Shown: piece by piece, positions 1-7,280 of the stretch
How the letters are laid out: each line of letters opens with the position of its first letter
Numbering within the stretch: the first letter of the stretch is position 1
NCBI GenBank assembly: GCA_026986255.1
Contig: JALSOX010000002.1
Coordinates: 1 to 20,829 of the forward strand
Length of the DNA: 20,829 bases
Source: Desulfurococcales archaeon
GTDB lineage: Archaea > Thermoproteota > Thermoprotei_A > Sulfolobales > NBVN01
Reading direction: 5' to 3'
Made by a program: the position numbers and the translations under genes
Notes under the pieces: model-generated
Seen by the model: the letters and a program-made list of their open reading frames with translations, nothing else
Told to the model about the DNA's origin: nothing
The model's database searches: none

Positions 1-48
1 TTTCCCTGCAGGACTAGACTTCATGCCGACCTTTGTTGGATGACCAGG

Positions 49-54
49 AAAAAA
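49..54 (-). terminator. T-run behind alba
   Basis: On the minus strand a run of six T follows the alba stop codon by about 40 nt. Archaeal transcription commonly ends at such U-runs without a strong hairpin, so this is a plausible terminator for alba. The rest of bases 1-92 holds nothing I can assign. Confidence 0.35.
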
Positions 55-92
55 GCACTGAAAGTCTTTAATTTCACTTTAAAGCCCGCCAC

Positions 93-389
93 TTACTCCT
101 TCTTAGCAATTACTATTTCGATAGTGGATACCCTAGTCTGCCTGCCCTCAGCAGTGGTCACTACCTGGCTACCGATCTTGATGTCCCTGATCTCCACCTT
201 GTCGGGGAGGAACCTGCTCCTCACTATCTCGACGGTGTCGACAGCCTTGCTGATGGCTCTGCCCCTAGCCTTTATCACGATCTCTGAGACGCCCTGGTTT
301 AGCAGGGTTAGCGTAGCTAGTACGTAGTTCATTACGGGCTTCTTACCTACTAGGACTACATTGCTTGAGATTGGGCCTTGGGATGACAT
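93..389 (-). CDS. alba: Alba chromatin protein (Alba1 type)
   Basis: This 98-aa protein belongs to the Alba family (Sac10b), abundant dimeric DNA/RNA-binding proteins that coat archaeal chromatin. The family signature is visible near the N-terminus as [10 protein letters not shown], placing the paired lysines at residues 16 and 17, the positions that contact nucleic acid and are acetylated in Sulfolobus Alba. The [14 protein letters not shown] segment and the IGS...RVSTIEI C-terminus also fit. The length is normal. The ATG start is supported by a purine-rich GAGGTGAGA Shine-Dalgarno-like stretch about 5 nt upstream. It is transcribed away from the 126-aa gene at 482. A second, more divergent Alba lies at 11000-11263. 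The identification is firm; the RNA versus DNA role cannot be told from sequence. Confidence 0.96.
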   Translation of the reverse strand: MSSQGPISSNVVLVGKKPVMNYVLATLTLLNQGVSEIVIKARGRAISKAVDTVEIVRSRFLPDKVEIRDIKIGSQVVTTAEGRQTRVSTIEIVIAKKE

Positions 390-448
390 TGTTCTCTCAC
401 CTCGTCTGCCTAAATTTGCTTTATTCGCAGAGTATTCTTTGCCTTTGC

Positions 449-456
449 CTTATAAG
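449..456 (+). promoter_or_regulatory. TATA box for a leaderless gene
   Basis: The sequence CTTATAAG lies so that its centre is 28-30 bases before the GTG at 482. Archaeal transcription starts about 26 bp from the TATA centre, so the predicted start is at or just before that GTG, which fits a leaderless mRNA. Confidence 0.5.
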
Positions 457-481
457 TTTTGTTGTAGTTCACTAAGAGAGG

Positions 482-862
482 GTGTCTAGGAACTACTTAT
501 TAGTATTGTGTTGGTTACCTACTCAGGTGAGGATAACGGAGGAGAGCCTACATAAGGCAGAATTCGCCGGGATTGCAAGAATAAGTAAGGTGCCCTTAAG
601 TATTGCTAAGGGATTAGCGCAAGCAAAGATCACCCCACAAGACTTAAGTAACCCTGTATCGTTCCAGTTAGCATTCTCAAGACTATATGAAGCCCTTATG
701 AAATCACTAGAAAGGGGTGAGGGTGAGACTTATGTTGCTGAAGTTAAGTTTGTTGATAGCTTAGGGAACGAGGTTACGTTCGCGGTAGACATGGGTGAGG
801 AACCCCCAGCATTTAGTAGCGATACGGTAAGAGTTCGAGTAATTGTGGAATTTTACGAGTAG
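482..862 (+). CDS. Conserved-looking hypothetical protein, 126 aa
   Basis: I do not recognise this protein. It is probably soluble: there is no signal peptide, membrane segment or cysteine motif beyond a single Cys near the N-terminus. It has an amphipathic helical middle (around residues 45-78) and a strand-rich acidic C-terminus ending in VRVRVIVEFYE, typical of a small alpha+beta fold. The GTG start at 482 fits a leaderless transcript from the TATA box at 449-456. A second in-frame GTG at 527 would remove the hydrophobic first 15 residues (to VRITEESL) and is a real alternative. It lies 56 bp upstream of the XPB helicase on the same strand, so co-transcription with a repair helicase is possible. 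It is divergent from alba. Codon use looks like its neighbours. Confidence 0.7.
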   Translation: MSRNYLLVLCWLPTQVRITEESLHKAEFAGIARISKVPLSIAKGLAQAKITPQDLSNPVSFQLAFSRLYEALMKSLERGEGETYVAEVKFVDSLGNEVTFAVDMGEEPPAFSSDTVRVRVIVEFYE

Positions 863-918
863 AGGCTTCACGCAATGTCGGCTTTAGACCCTAACAAGGG
901 GAACTCCAAGCAAAGCTA

Positions 919-2619
919 ATGACCAGTAATGTACGCGTGGCTCCTGGAAAGGGGTGTATTTTAGTGGTTGACGACGTGGATCGATTGAAGATCTGGGTTA
1001 AAGGATGGATCGACTCCGAAGACTTTAAGAAGATACTGCGGATAGCCGACTATATGGGTAGAAATAGAGGAATTTCTTACTTCCGCTTATCGAAAAATAA
1101 AGTGTTATCCAGTGGTCTCTCAATCGATGAGATCCTATCTATCCTAGATGATGTGGGTGCTGAGTACGATCCTGAAATTGAGGGCGTGCTTAATGATTAC
1201 CTTCGCGTGAGTAGGGGTTCAGCAATACTCTCCTTCGATGGAGAGAGAATATGTATCAAGTTTGAGCGATACTTAGGTAAGCTTTACGACAAATTGAGGG
1301 ATCTGCTAAGATATGATTCGAAAGACAAGATATTCTACACGCTACCGTATAAATATCACGAATTGAGGACCCGATTGCATGATCTAGGATTTAACGTAGA
1401 GGATCTCACAGGTTTTAGAAGTGACTTACCCTTGAACATTGACGCGGTGTTCACTGGTGAGTTAAGAGATTATCAGGAAGACGCCATGAAGTCTTGGTTG
1501 AAGAACGGCGGGCGTGGCGTCATAGCGCTACCTACAGGTGCTGGGAAGACCGTAATAGGTGTTGCTTCAGTAACTAAGGTGAAGCAAAGAACGTTGGTAA
1601 TAGCCTATACTAAGGAGCAGCTGATGCAATGGAGGGATGCATTCCTGAAATTCACAAATATTCCGGAATACAGCATAGGTCTCTACTATAGTAAGGAGAA
1701 GAGAATTGCACCCATAACGCTAGCGACCTACCAAACAGCGTATAAACATACGGCAAAACTCGCACCATACTTTAACTACATCATAATAGATGAAGTCCAT
1801 CATCTACCTGCAGAGAAGTTCAAGCACATAGCTGTGAGTATGCCATCCAAGTATAGGTTAGGGCTCTCAGCCACACCTTACAGGGAGGACGGAAAACACG
1901 TAATACTGTTCCCGTTGATGGGTGGTATAGTATATCATAGGACCCCACAGGAGCTTGCGGAGAAGGGTTACTTGGCTAAGTACAGGATAATAACTATTAA
2001 GGTGCCGTTACTTCCTGCCGAGAAGAGGAGATACGAGGAACTAAAGAGGGAATTTAGGAGACTAGCAGGTTACGTGGGTTTCGACACCATAGTTGATGCG
2101 GCAAGGAGAGGGGATCCCAGAGCGATTCAAGCACTACGTATTCACTCCGAGATGCGTCAAATAATACAGAAATCCGAGGCTAAGCTAAGGAGAGTTGAGG
2201 AAATAATAAGGAGAGAACTCGCTGAAGGATCCAAGATAATAGTGTTCGCTCACTACGTGGATCTAGCAAAAACATTGGCTGACAGGGTGAAGGCATACCT
2301 ACTTACCGGCGAGATGGATGCGCGAGAACGAAGGAGGGTGTTAGAGGAATTCAAGAGGTGCAGGAGCGGAGTTCTAGTAGTAACTACGGTAGGAGATGAA
2401 GGCTTAGATATACCTGACGCTAACGTAGGCATTTTAGTGGCCGGGACAGGATCACGTCGTCAATTCATCCAAAGGCTCGGCAGGTTATTACGGCCTGGTG
2501 AGAGGAAGGAAGCCAGGCTATATGAAGTAGTTGCCAAAGGGACGGCCGAGGAGATCCAGTCAAGGAAAAGAAAGAAGATAGACATGCAGGACTTCAAGGA
2601 TTTAACAAACGTAGAGTAA
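919..2619 (+). CDS. xpb: XPB-family superfamily 2 DNA helicase
   Basis: This 566-aa protein is an archaeal XPB/Rad25-type 3'-5' DNA helicase-translocase, the homologue of the TFIIH opening enzyme. Visible motifs: Walker A LPTGAGKT (204-211), DEVH box (291-294), motif III SATP (317-320) followed directly by R322-E323-D324, the RED motif position characteristic of XPB, then motif V near GDEGLDIPDA and motif VI QFIQRLGRLLRP (515-526). The region between the two RecA domains (about 365-425, basic and helical) should hold the thumb. The first 175 residues correspond to the damage-recognition-like domain, so the protein is longer than minimal archaeal XPBs. Archaeal XPB often works with the nuclease Bax1, and no Bax1 gene is next to it here. 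The start is ATG at 919; upstream CTTTAGA near 881-888 may be a weak TATA. Its last 18 bases overlap the convergent gene at 2602. Confidence 0.93.
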   Translation: MTSNVRVAPGKGCILVVDDVDRLKIWVKGWIDSEDFKKILRIADYMGRNRGISYFRLSKNKVLSSGLSIDEILSILDDVGAEYDPEIEGVLNDYLRVSRGSAILSFDGERICIKFERYLGKLYDKLRDLLRYDSKDKIFYTLPYKYHELRTRLHDLGFNVEDLTGFRSDLPLNIDAVFTGELRDYQEDAMKSWLKNGGRGVIALPTGAGKTVIGVASVTKVKQRTLVIAYTKEQLMQWRDAFLKFTNIPEYSIGLYYSKEKRIAPITLATYQTAYKHTAKLAPYFNYIIIDEVHHLPAEKFKHIAVSMPSKYRLGLSATPYREDGKHVILFPLMGGIVYHRTPQELAEKGYLAKYRIITIKVPLLPAEKRRYEELKREFRRLAGYVGFDTIVDAARRGDPRAIQALRIHSEMRQIIQKSEAKLRRVEEIIRRELAEGSKIIVFAHYVDLAKTLADRVKAYLLTGEMDARERRRVLEEFKRCRSGVLVVTTVGDEGLDIPDANVGILVAGTGSRRQFIQRLGRLLRPGERKEARLYEVVAKGTAEEIQSRKRKKIDMQDFKDLTNVE

Positions 2620-3345
2620 TGACCTCAACGCAAGTATCCTCAGAATTTCCTCGTCATTTATGAGCCCAGTCATAATTATTGATCCATTATAGGGAATCTC
2701 ACTTACTAGCACATAGTCATCAAGGAAGACTAGGGGCTTTGAAAGAACCATCAGTTTCTCGGGAACATCACGTACAATCTTAGCTTCAAGGGTGGTGTTG
2801 GGGTACTTCAAACCGTAGAGCATGGGGTGAACACGCCACAGATGCCATATTAAGCCCTTAACAGATTCAGTAACTACGCTAGTTAATCCGGGTAGTAGGA
2901 CGATGTGCTTCGTATGAAACACCTTGCCAAAGTAGTCATTCCATGCAATCTCAGAGTTAACATCGACTATGAGGCACTTGTTGCCCCTAACAGAGGTTAC
3001 CCGCTTATTAATAAGTTGTATTATAGGGTCAAGTAAGTCCCTGAGAGTACCCGCCCCCATAACGTCGATGGGACTACTCAGCAGGGGCTTTCCATCCACC
3101 CAGCACTCCTCTGTAATACGATAATACCTGTAGGCAGTGTCCAAAGGCTTAGGCGTGATTAGGGTTAATGGAGGCAGAGCAACGTGCCTTGTTACCCCAT
3201 TAATATTTACAGGAACAACTGAGGGCTTCATTATTACGTAGGACTTGCCGCCCGATCTAAGCGCATCCATTACTACGCGCACTTCATTATCGAACCGCGA
3301 GTATTGCCCCACTAGATTAGCAAAGTAACCTTCCTCCAGTCTCAT
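2602..3345 (-). CDS. Hypothetical protein, 247 aa
   Basis: I do not recognise this protein. It appears cytosolic, with no signal peptide or clear transmembrane helix, alternating strands and helices, and an IDVMGAG turn followed by a helical stretch near residues 93-118. A search for nuclease, kinase, methyltransferase or zinc-finger signatures by eye found none; its few cysteines are scattered. I chose ATG at 3345; the frame also has a TTG three codons upstream at 3354. Minus-strand AT-rich elements near 3382-3390 (CTTTAA) or 3401-3410 could serve as its TATA. It is convergent with the XPB helicase, the two stop-codon regions overlapping by 18 bp, and divergent from the sRNA at about 3431. 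Its codon use resembles the rest of the window, so I see no sign of recent transfer. Confidence 0.75.
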   Translation of the reverse strand: MRLEEGYFANLVGQYSRFDNEVRVVMDALRSGGKSYVIMKPSVVPVNINGVTRHVALPPLTLITPKPLDTAYRYYRITEECWVDGKPLLSSPIDVMGAGTLRDLLDPIIQLINKRVTSVRGNKCLIVDVNSEIAWNDYFGKVFHTKHIVLLPGLTSVVTESVKGLIWHLWRVHPMLYGLKYPNTTLEAKIVRDVPEKLMVLSKPLVFLDDYVLVSEIPYNGSIIMTGLINDEEILRILALRSLLYVC

Positions 3346-3400
3346 CCCGCCCAACGCCTAGGAGGAGATTTCAGCTCATGGGTTAAAGTCTTTGGGGCAT

Positions 3401-3410
3401 GTATTTTAAG
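3401..3410 (+). promoter_or_regulatory. TATA box for the sRNA at 3431
   Basis: The AT-rich element GTATTTTAAG is centred about 26 bp before base 3431, exactly where the terminal stem of the proposed C/D box sRNA begins. Read on the other strand it could also serve the 247-aa gene ending at 2602. Confidence 0.45.
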
Positions 3411-3430
3411 CCTAGGGGCGGTAAAGACGT

Positions 3431-3507
3431 TGGGAAATGATGAGCTTTGTAAGGGCGGATCTGTGGATCCCTCAAGATGAGGAGAACCGGGCTACTGAAC
3501 TTCCTAG
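3431..3507 (+). ncRNA. Probable C/D box sRNA
   Basis: This lies in an otherwise gene-free gap. It has a perfect box C ATGATGA (3437-3443), a one-mismatch box C' ATGAGGA (3477-3483) and a box D CTGA (3495-3498). The C'-D spacer is 11 nt (3484-3494), the usual archaeal guide length. A 6-bp terminal stem encloses the kink-turn: TGGGAA (3431-3436) with TTCCTA (3502-3507), including one G-U pair. Box D' is unclear; CTGT at 3461-3464 is the best candidate. The D guide reads GAACCGGGCTA, so the RNA it would methylate contains TAGCCCGGTTC, with the modified base being the C opposite the fifth guide nucleotide. I cannot name the target. A TATA element 26 bp upstream supports an independent transcript. 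Confidence 0.6.
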
Positions 3508-3629
3508 CGTTGCGTCACCAAAATTTGCTCAGTGTAACACGATGCTTGCGCCTTTGGCGTAAGGGGTAGGTTTACTTCTATGGTTTACGTTTATTAGGAT
3601 TGTATACCAGTATATACGATGATGGCGCA

Positions 3630-3872
3630 ATGCCCGCCGCAATAGTTCTCGTAAACACTGAGATAGGCGCAGAGTCACAGGTTATGGAGGCGCTTTCACA
3701 AATAGAGGGTGTCAAGGAAATACATGTGGTATATGGTATGTATGACATCGTAGTTAAGGCGGAGGCTGATTCCCATGAATCTTTAAGGGAATTAGTGATA
3801 AATAAGATTCGAAGGATACCACAAGTACGTGGCACGACTACAATGATCATAATTGAGTCAAAGATAATGTGA
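3630..3872 (+). CDS. Stand-alone Lrp/AsnC ligand-binding (RAM) domain protein
   Basis: This 80-aa protein is a single RAM/AsnC_trans_reg domain of the Lrp/AsnC family without the usual DNA-binding helix-turn-helix. The fold is evident from the beta strand AAIVLVNTEIG, a helix VMEALSQIEGVKEIHVVYGMYDIVV (the GxYD/GxxDxxv turn that lines the amino-acid pocket), a second helix, and the terminal strand RGTTTMIIIE. Such proteins form octameric rings that bind amino acids and may modulate full-length Lrp regulators. ATG at 3630 is the natural start; an in-frame TTG at 3600 would add ten residues unlike the family. An AT-rich element near 3583-3593 is a plausible promoter. The family is clear; ligand and partner are not. 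Confidence 0.88.
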   Translation: MPAAIVLVNTEIGAESQVMEALSQIEGVKEIHVVYGMYDIVVKAEADSHESLRELVINKIRRIPQVRGTTTMIIIESKIM

Positions 3873-3893
3873 CCTCAGCAATGAATGCTGGAC

Positions 3894-3957
3894 AGCTAGG
3901 TTTAGGTTAAGGCAGTTTTTGACGCTAATACTTCACCCAATTAAGTAAAACCTAGCT
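3894..3957. repeat. 10-bp perfect inverted repeat
   Basis: AGCTAGGTTT (3894-3903) and AAACCTAGCT (3948-3957) are exact reverse complements separated by 44 bases. The loop carries a T5 run (3916-3920). It sits in the convergent gap (3873-4032) between the RAM protein and pyrG, so a bidirectional terminator or structured RNA end is plausible. I see no gene in this gap. Confidence 0.5.
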
Positions 3958-4032
3958 CCCGGCGAAGTCCCTCCTTAGCCCTGATAATTTTCTCTTCCAA
4001 CCCGCATCTCAAGACGCGTTAAACTTTTTTCT

Positions 4033-5637
4033 CTACCCTTTCGAGGCGGCAATGAGTAATCCTTCGAATAGTGGTGAGGGGTTGAGGGGCCTACTCTTGA
4101 ACTCTGGGTGTGCTTGAGTGCCTATGTAGAATTTAGAATTCTTAAGCTCCATTATTTCGGCAATACAGTCATCGCTAGTGCCGCTCACCACGAATCCGTG
4201 GTCCTGGAACTCATCAATGTAGTTTGGGTTAACTTGATACCTATGGCGGTGTCTCTCGAATATCACTTCTGCGCCGCCATAGATCTTATGTGCTAACGTA
4301 CCTGGAATTAACTTTATGGGTCTTGCGCCAAGGCGCATAGTACCGCCTAATACTTCAATGTTTCTCTGAAAGTCCATTAAGTCTACTACTGGGTGAGGAG
4401 TGTTAGGATCTATTTCAGTACTGTTCGCGTCCTTATACCCTAAAACATTCCTAGCGAACTCGACAACCATTACCTGTAATCCGAAGCATATTCCGAGCAC
4501 GGGTTTACCCGATTCCCTCAATTCCTTCACGGCCGCTATCTTACCCATCAGTCCCCTCTTACCGAAACCTGGTAACACAACAGCGCAGTCTATATCTTCA
4601 GGTATTTCTTTAGGGTCTATATGACCTCGTTCTATGTCCGTGGCCTCAAACCACTTTAGGATAGGTTTTAGGTTAAGCTTTGCGGACGCATGCTTCAATG
4701 CCTCGATTATGCTTAGGTAGCTGTCCCTTAACTTTGTGTACTTGCCTATCATACCTATCCTCACGGGTTTGGATGCAGACTTAACCCTCTCTACGAATCC
4801 CTCCCAAGCGGTTAGATCCGGCCTGTTTAACTTGATCCGTAACTTGTCGCTAATTACGTCGAGTAACCCCTGCCTATGTAGGACTAGGGGTACTTCATAC
4901 ACCGTCTCAACGTCGGGATCGCTGAATATGGCTCTTTCAGGCACGTTTCCGAAAAGCGATAATTTCTTGCGGGCCTCAGCGTTGAGGTGCGTGGGTGACC
5001 TAGCGATGAGGATATCTGGCTGAATACCTATTCGACGTAACTCTTGGATGCTGTGTTGTGCTGGTTTTGTCTTTAGTTCGCCTGTGGTGGTTAACTTGGG
5101 TACCAAGACTACGTGAGCGAAGAGCGTATTAGTTTCTCCTAGCTCAAGCCTTAATTGTCTGGCAGCTTCTAGGAATGGCAGTCCTTCAATATCGCCTACA
5201 GTTCCCCCGATCTCAACTATGGCAACATCGGTTTCCTGCTCCCTTGCCACGTCGAGGATTTCCCTCTTAATCTCGTCGGTGACGTGTGGTATTATCTGTA
5301 CGGTCTGACCTAGGTATTCACCTTTCCGCTCCTTCCTTATTACGGTGGAGTAAACTTTTCCCGTTGTTATGTTATTCTTCTTGCTTAAGTTGATGTTAAG
5401 AAATCTTTCGTAGTGCCCTAAGTCGAGATCCGTTTCTCCACCGTCTTCTGTTACGAATACTTCTCCATGCATGTAAGGATTCATTGTTCCTGCGTCAACG
5501 TTAACATAGGGGTCGATCTTTATCGCCGTAACCGACAGTCCTGAGGCTTTAAGTAGTAATCCCAGAGAGGCCGTTACGACCCCCTTGCCGAGCCCCGAAA
5601 GCACGCCCCCCGTAACAAATATTAATTTAAGCGTCAT
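4033..5637 (-). CDS. pyrG: CTP synthase (glutamine hydrolysing)
   Basis: CTP synthase amidates UTP to CTP using ATP and glutamine, the last step of de novo pyrimidine synthesis. The 534-aa protein has both domains. The N-terminal synthetase starts [13 protein letters not shown] (the phosphate-binding loop), followed by [15 protein letters not shown] and [16 protein letters not shown]. The C-terminal class I amidotransferase carries the nucleophile elbow GICFGLQ with Cys384 and the His-Glu pair in AHPEFKSRP near the end. Length is normal. I chose ATG at 5637, immediately before the conserved strand; GTG codons at 5646 and 5643 are alternative starts but more likely form the GGTG Shine-Dalgarno. 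It lies 32 bp downstream of nnr on the same strand and is probably in its operon. Confidence 0.97.
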   Translation of the reverse strand: MTLKLIFVTGGVLSGLGKGVVTASLGLLLKASGLSVTAIKIDPYVNVDAGTMNPYMHGEVFVTEDGGETDLDLGHYERFLNINLSKKNNITTGKVYSTVIRKERKGEYLGQTVQIIPHVTDEIKREILDVAREQETDVAIVEIGGTVGDIEGLPFLEAARQLRLELGETNTLFAHVVLVPKLTTTGELKTKPAQHSIQELRRIGIQPDILIARSPTHLNAEARKKLSLFGNVPERAIFSDPDVETVYEVPLVLHRQGLLDVISDKLRIKLNRPDLTAWEGFVERVKSASKPVRIGMIGKYTKLRDSYLSIIEALKHASAKLNLKPILKWFEATDIERGHIDPKEIPEDIDCAVVLPGFGKRGLMGKIAAVKELRESGKPVLGICFGLQVMVVEFARNVLGYKDANSTEIDPNTPHPVVDLMDFQRNIEVLGGTMRLGARPIKLIPGTLAHKIYGGAEVIFERHRHRYQVNPNYIDEFQDHGFVVSGTSDDCIAEIMELKNSKFYIGTQAHPEFKSRPLNPSPLFEGLLIAASKG

Positions 5638-5669
5638 CAGCACCACGTCGTTGATTCCGCTATCTAGGG

Positions 5670-7202
5670 TTATGAGCTTAGTGTTTGCTTAAGCTCCCTG
5701 TATTTCCTTGAAAAGCCTAAGGGATCTTTCAAGATTTGAGGAATGTACTTTAACATATTTAGCGGCGATGCCTTGCCCTCCTGCATGTAAGCGTACTCAC
5801 CAGCGATAGCATTGGTAAACGCGGCTACGCAGGCAGCTCTAAAGGGATCCTTAGTCCTAACCAGGGCAGTCGCTAATACGCCGGCTAGCACGTCCCCGGT
5901 GCCGCCGCAGCTCATATCTTGGTGACCGACACCGATCCTTAACTTATAGTTTCCTGTTGGGGCTGCAATAACGTCCGCTGGCCCCTTAAAGAGAACGTTC
6001 GCTCCGTATTTCTTAGAGATTTCTAGGGCTATGGCAACCCTTTCATCAATGCTCTGGGGGTGGAGGCTCCTTTGCAACAGTGCTGATGCTTCACCTAGGT
6101 GAGGTGTAAGTACTAAGGCCACGTTTTCAGGTACATTAATGCTAGGCAGTACCTTCAGTGCGTCGGCGTCAAGCACTAAGGGCACATTTAACTCACTGGC
6201 AAGTTTTAGTAGGTTCTCAACGAAGCCTGCTGTCTCGTCGTGAAGCCCCAGTCCCGGCCCAGCAACTATCACGTCGATCTTACGTATGAAGCCCTGCCCC
6301 TTCAGAATATTTACGTGATCAGCGTTCAAGCGGTCTCCCTTAAGTGGTATTCCTAGAATCTCGGGGCTGAATCTATGGCTCAACACCTCCTCGACCGACG
6401 CGAGGAACACTAAGTCAGCGCCCGCGTACCACGCCCCAAGCGCTGTTAGCCACGGCGCCCCTACAAATTCCTTCGAGCCAGTGAATACGAGAACGCGTCC
6501 TCCATCACCTTTCTTCGCGTCACGCTCCTTGTGTTTAAACCATACGGCAACATCCCCCGGCCCCACAGCCTCGAAGGCGTTCTTCGGTGTGCCTATATTG
6601 ACAACCACTAACTTACCCACATACTCTGTGGCTTTAAGGAGGCCAGGCTTTACTGCCGCCATCGTCACTGTTATATCAGCCCTAACAGCGTCCCCAGGTA
6701 CCTCCCCAGTATCTGGGTCGACACCGGAAGGCACATCTATAGATACCTTTAGGCCCTGCGACGAATTAATCGATCTTATAGCGTAAGCAACATCCCCGCG
6801 GGGTGCGCCACGAACACCTGTCCCAAGCAATCCGTCAATGATTACATCCTCAGAGAACTGCTGCCCTAAGGAGTAACGAGTAATTCTGACGCCTCTAAGG
6901 TTCTTGAGCACTTCGAAATTAGCTGCAGCGTCCTCGTTCCTAATTACTTTACTGGTTAAGTACACGTTAACCTGAAACCCGTGATTCAGTAGGTGCCTCG
7001 CAGCGACGAAGGCATCACCCGCTTTTCCACCAGAACCAGCCACTACCGCGACTGTATGGGGCCCCTCCCCTACAGCGTCAACTATCACGCGGGCTACTCC
7101 AGCACCCGCATTTTCCATCAGAAGCCTTGTTGGAACCCCCCAGAACTCCGAATTCAGATCCGCAACCCTCATCTCGGCGACCGTCAAAACACGCGGGTGC
7201 AT
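5670..7202 (-). CDS. nnr: Bifunctional NAD(P)H-hydrate epimerase / ADP-dependent dehydratase
   Basis: Nnr repairs hydrated NADH and NADPH, which form faster at high temperature. The N-terminal YjeF_N domain (about 1-215) epimerises the S and R hydrates: MENAG (29-33), the nucleotide loop ending GD (62-63) and IDVPSG with catalytic Asp156. The C-terminal ribokinase-like YjeF_C domain (about 225-510) dehydrates the S form with ADP; it shows AGPGLG, DADAL, TPH and GGTGDVLAG with the catalytic Asp at 437. The 510-aa length matches fused archaeal and bacterial Nnr. The ATG at 7202 is about 11 nt from the predicted transcription start. It is divergent from reverse gyrase, sharing a TATA box, and leads an apparent operon with pyrG. 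Confidence 0.95.
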   Translation of the reverse strand: MHPRVLTVAEMRVADLNSEFWGVPTRLLMENAGAGVARVIVDAVGEGPHTVAVVAGSGGKAGDAFVAARHLLNHGFQVNVYLTSKVIRNEDAAANFEVLKNLRGVRITRYSLGQQFSEDVIIDGLLGTGVRGAPRGDVAYAIRSINSSQGLKVSIDVPSGVDPDTGEVPGDAVRADITVTMAAVKPGLLKATEYVGKLVVVNIGTPKNAFEAVGPGDVAVWFKHKERDAKKGDGGRVLVFTGSKEFVGAPWLTALGAWYAGADLVFLASVEEVLSHRFSPEILGIPLKGDRLNADHVNILKGQGFIRKIDVIVAGPGLGLHDETAGFVENLLKLASELNVPLVLDADALKVLPSINVPENVALVLTPHLGEASALLQRSLHPQSIDERVAIALEISKKYGANVLFKGPADVIAAPTGNYKLRIGVGHQDMSCGGTGDVLAGVLATALVRTKDPFRAACVAAFTNAIAGEYAYMQEGKASPLNMLKYIPQILKDPLGFSRKYRELKQTLSS

Positions 7203-7235
7203 TCAAGATCCCCGCTTTCCTTATGAGGTAGAGGT

Positions 7236-7243
7236 CTTATAAG
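7236..7243. promoter_or_regulatory. Palindromic TATA box shared by nnr and reverse gyrase
   Basis: CTTATAAG is a perfect palindrome in the 78-bp divergent gap. Measured 26 bp from its centre, predicted transcription starts fall near 7213 (nnr, about 11-nt leader) and 7265 (reverse gyrase, about 16-nt leader). No second good TATA box is visible in the gap. Confidence 0.6.
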
Positions 7244-7280
7244 GTGCCTTCAAGTAACAACCTTCACACAGGTATTTAGG

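Noticed and set aside
1..24. Minus-strand ATG with a possible ribosome-binding site starting MKSSPAGK toward the left edge
   Set aside because: Only eight codons are visible, so no support beyond chance.
2..43. Open plus-strand frame from the left edge ending ...FPAGLDFMPTFVG then TGA
   Set aside because: It could be the tail of a gene convergent with alba, but 13 residues are too few to judge and another frame is also open to the edge.
40..327. Plus-strand 95-aa open frame opposite alba
   Set aside because: Shadow of the well-supported alba gene; low-complexity Ser/Thr/Leu composition typical of antisense frames.
3578..3850. Minus-strand 90-aa frame opposite the RAM-domain gene
   Set aside because: Antisense shadow; the plus strand has the clear RAM fold.
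6993..7226. Plus-strand 77-aa frame opposite the nnr start
   Set aside because: It lies opposite the conserved YjeF_N domain and has no family features or ribosome-binding site.
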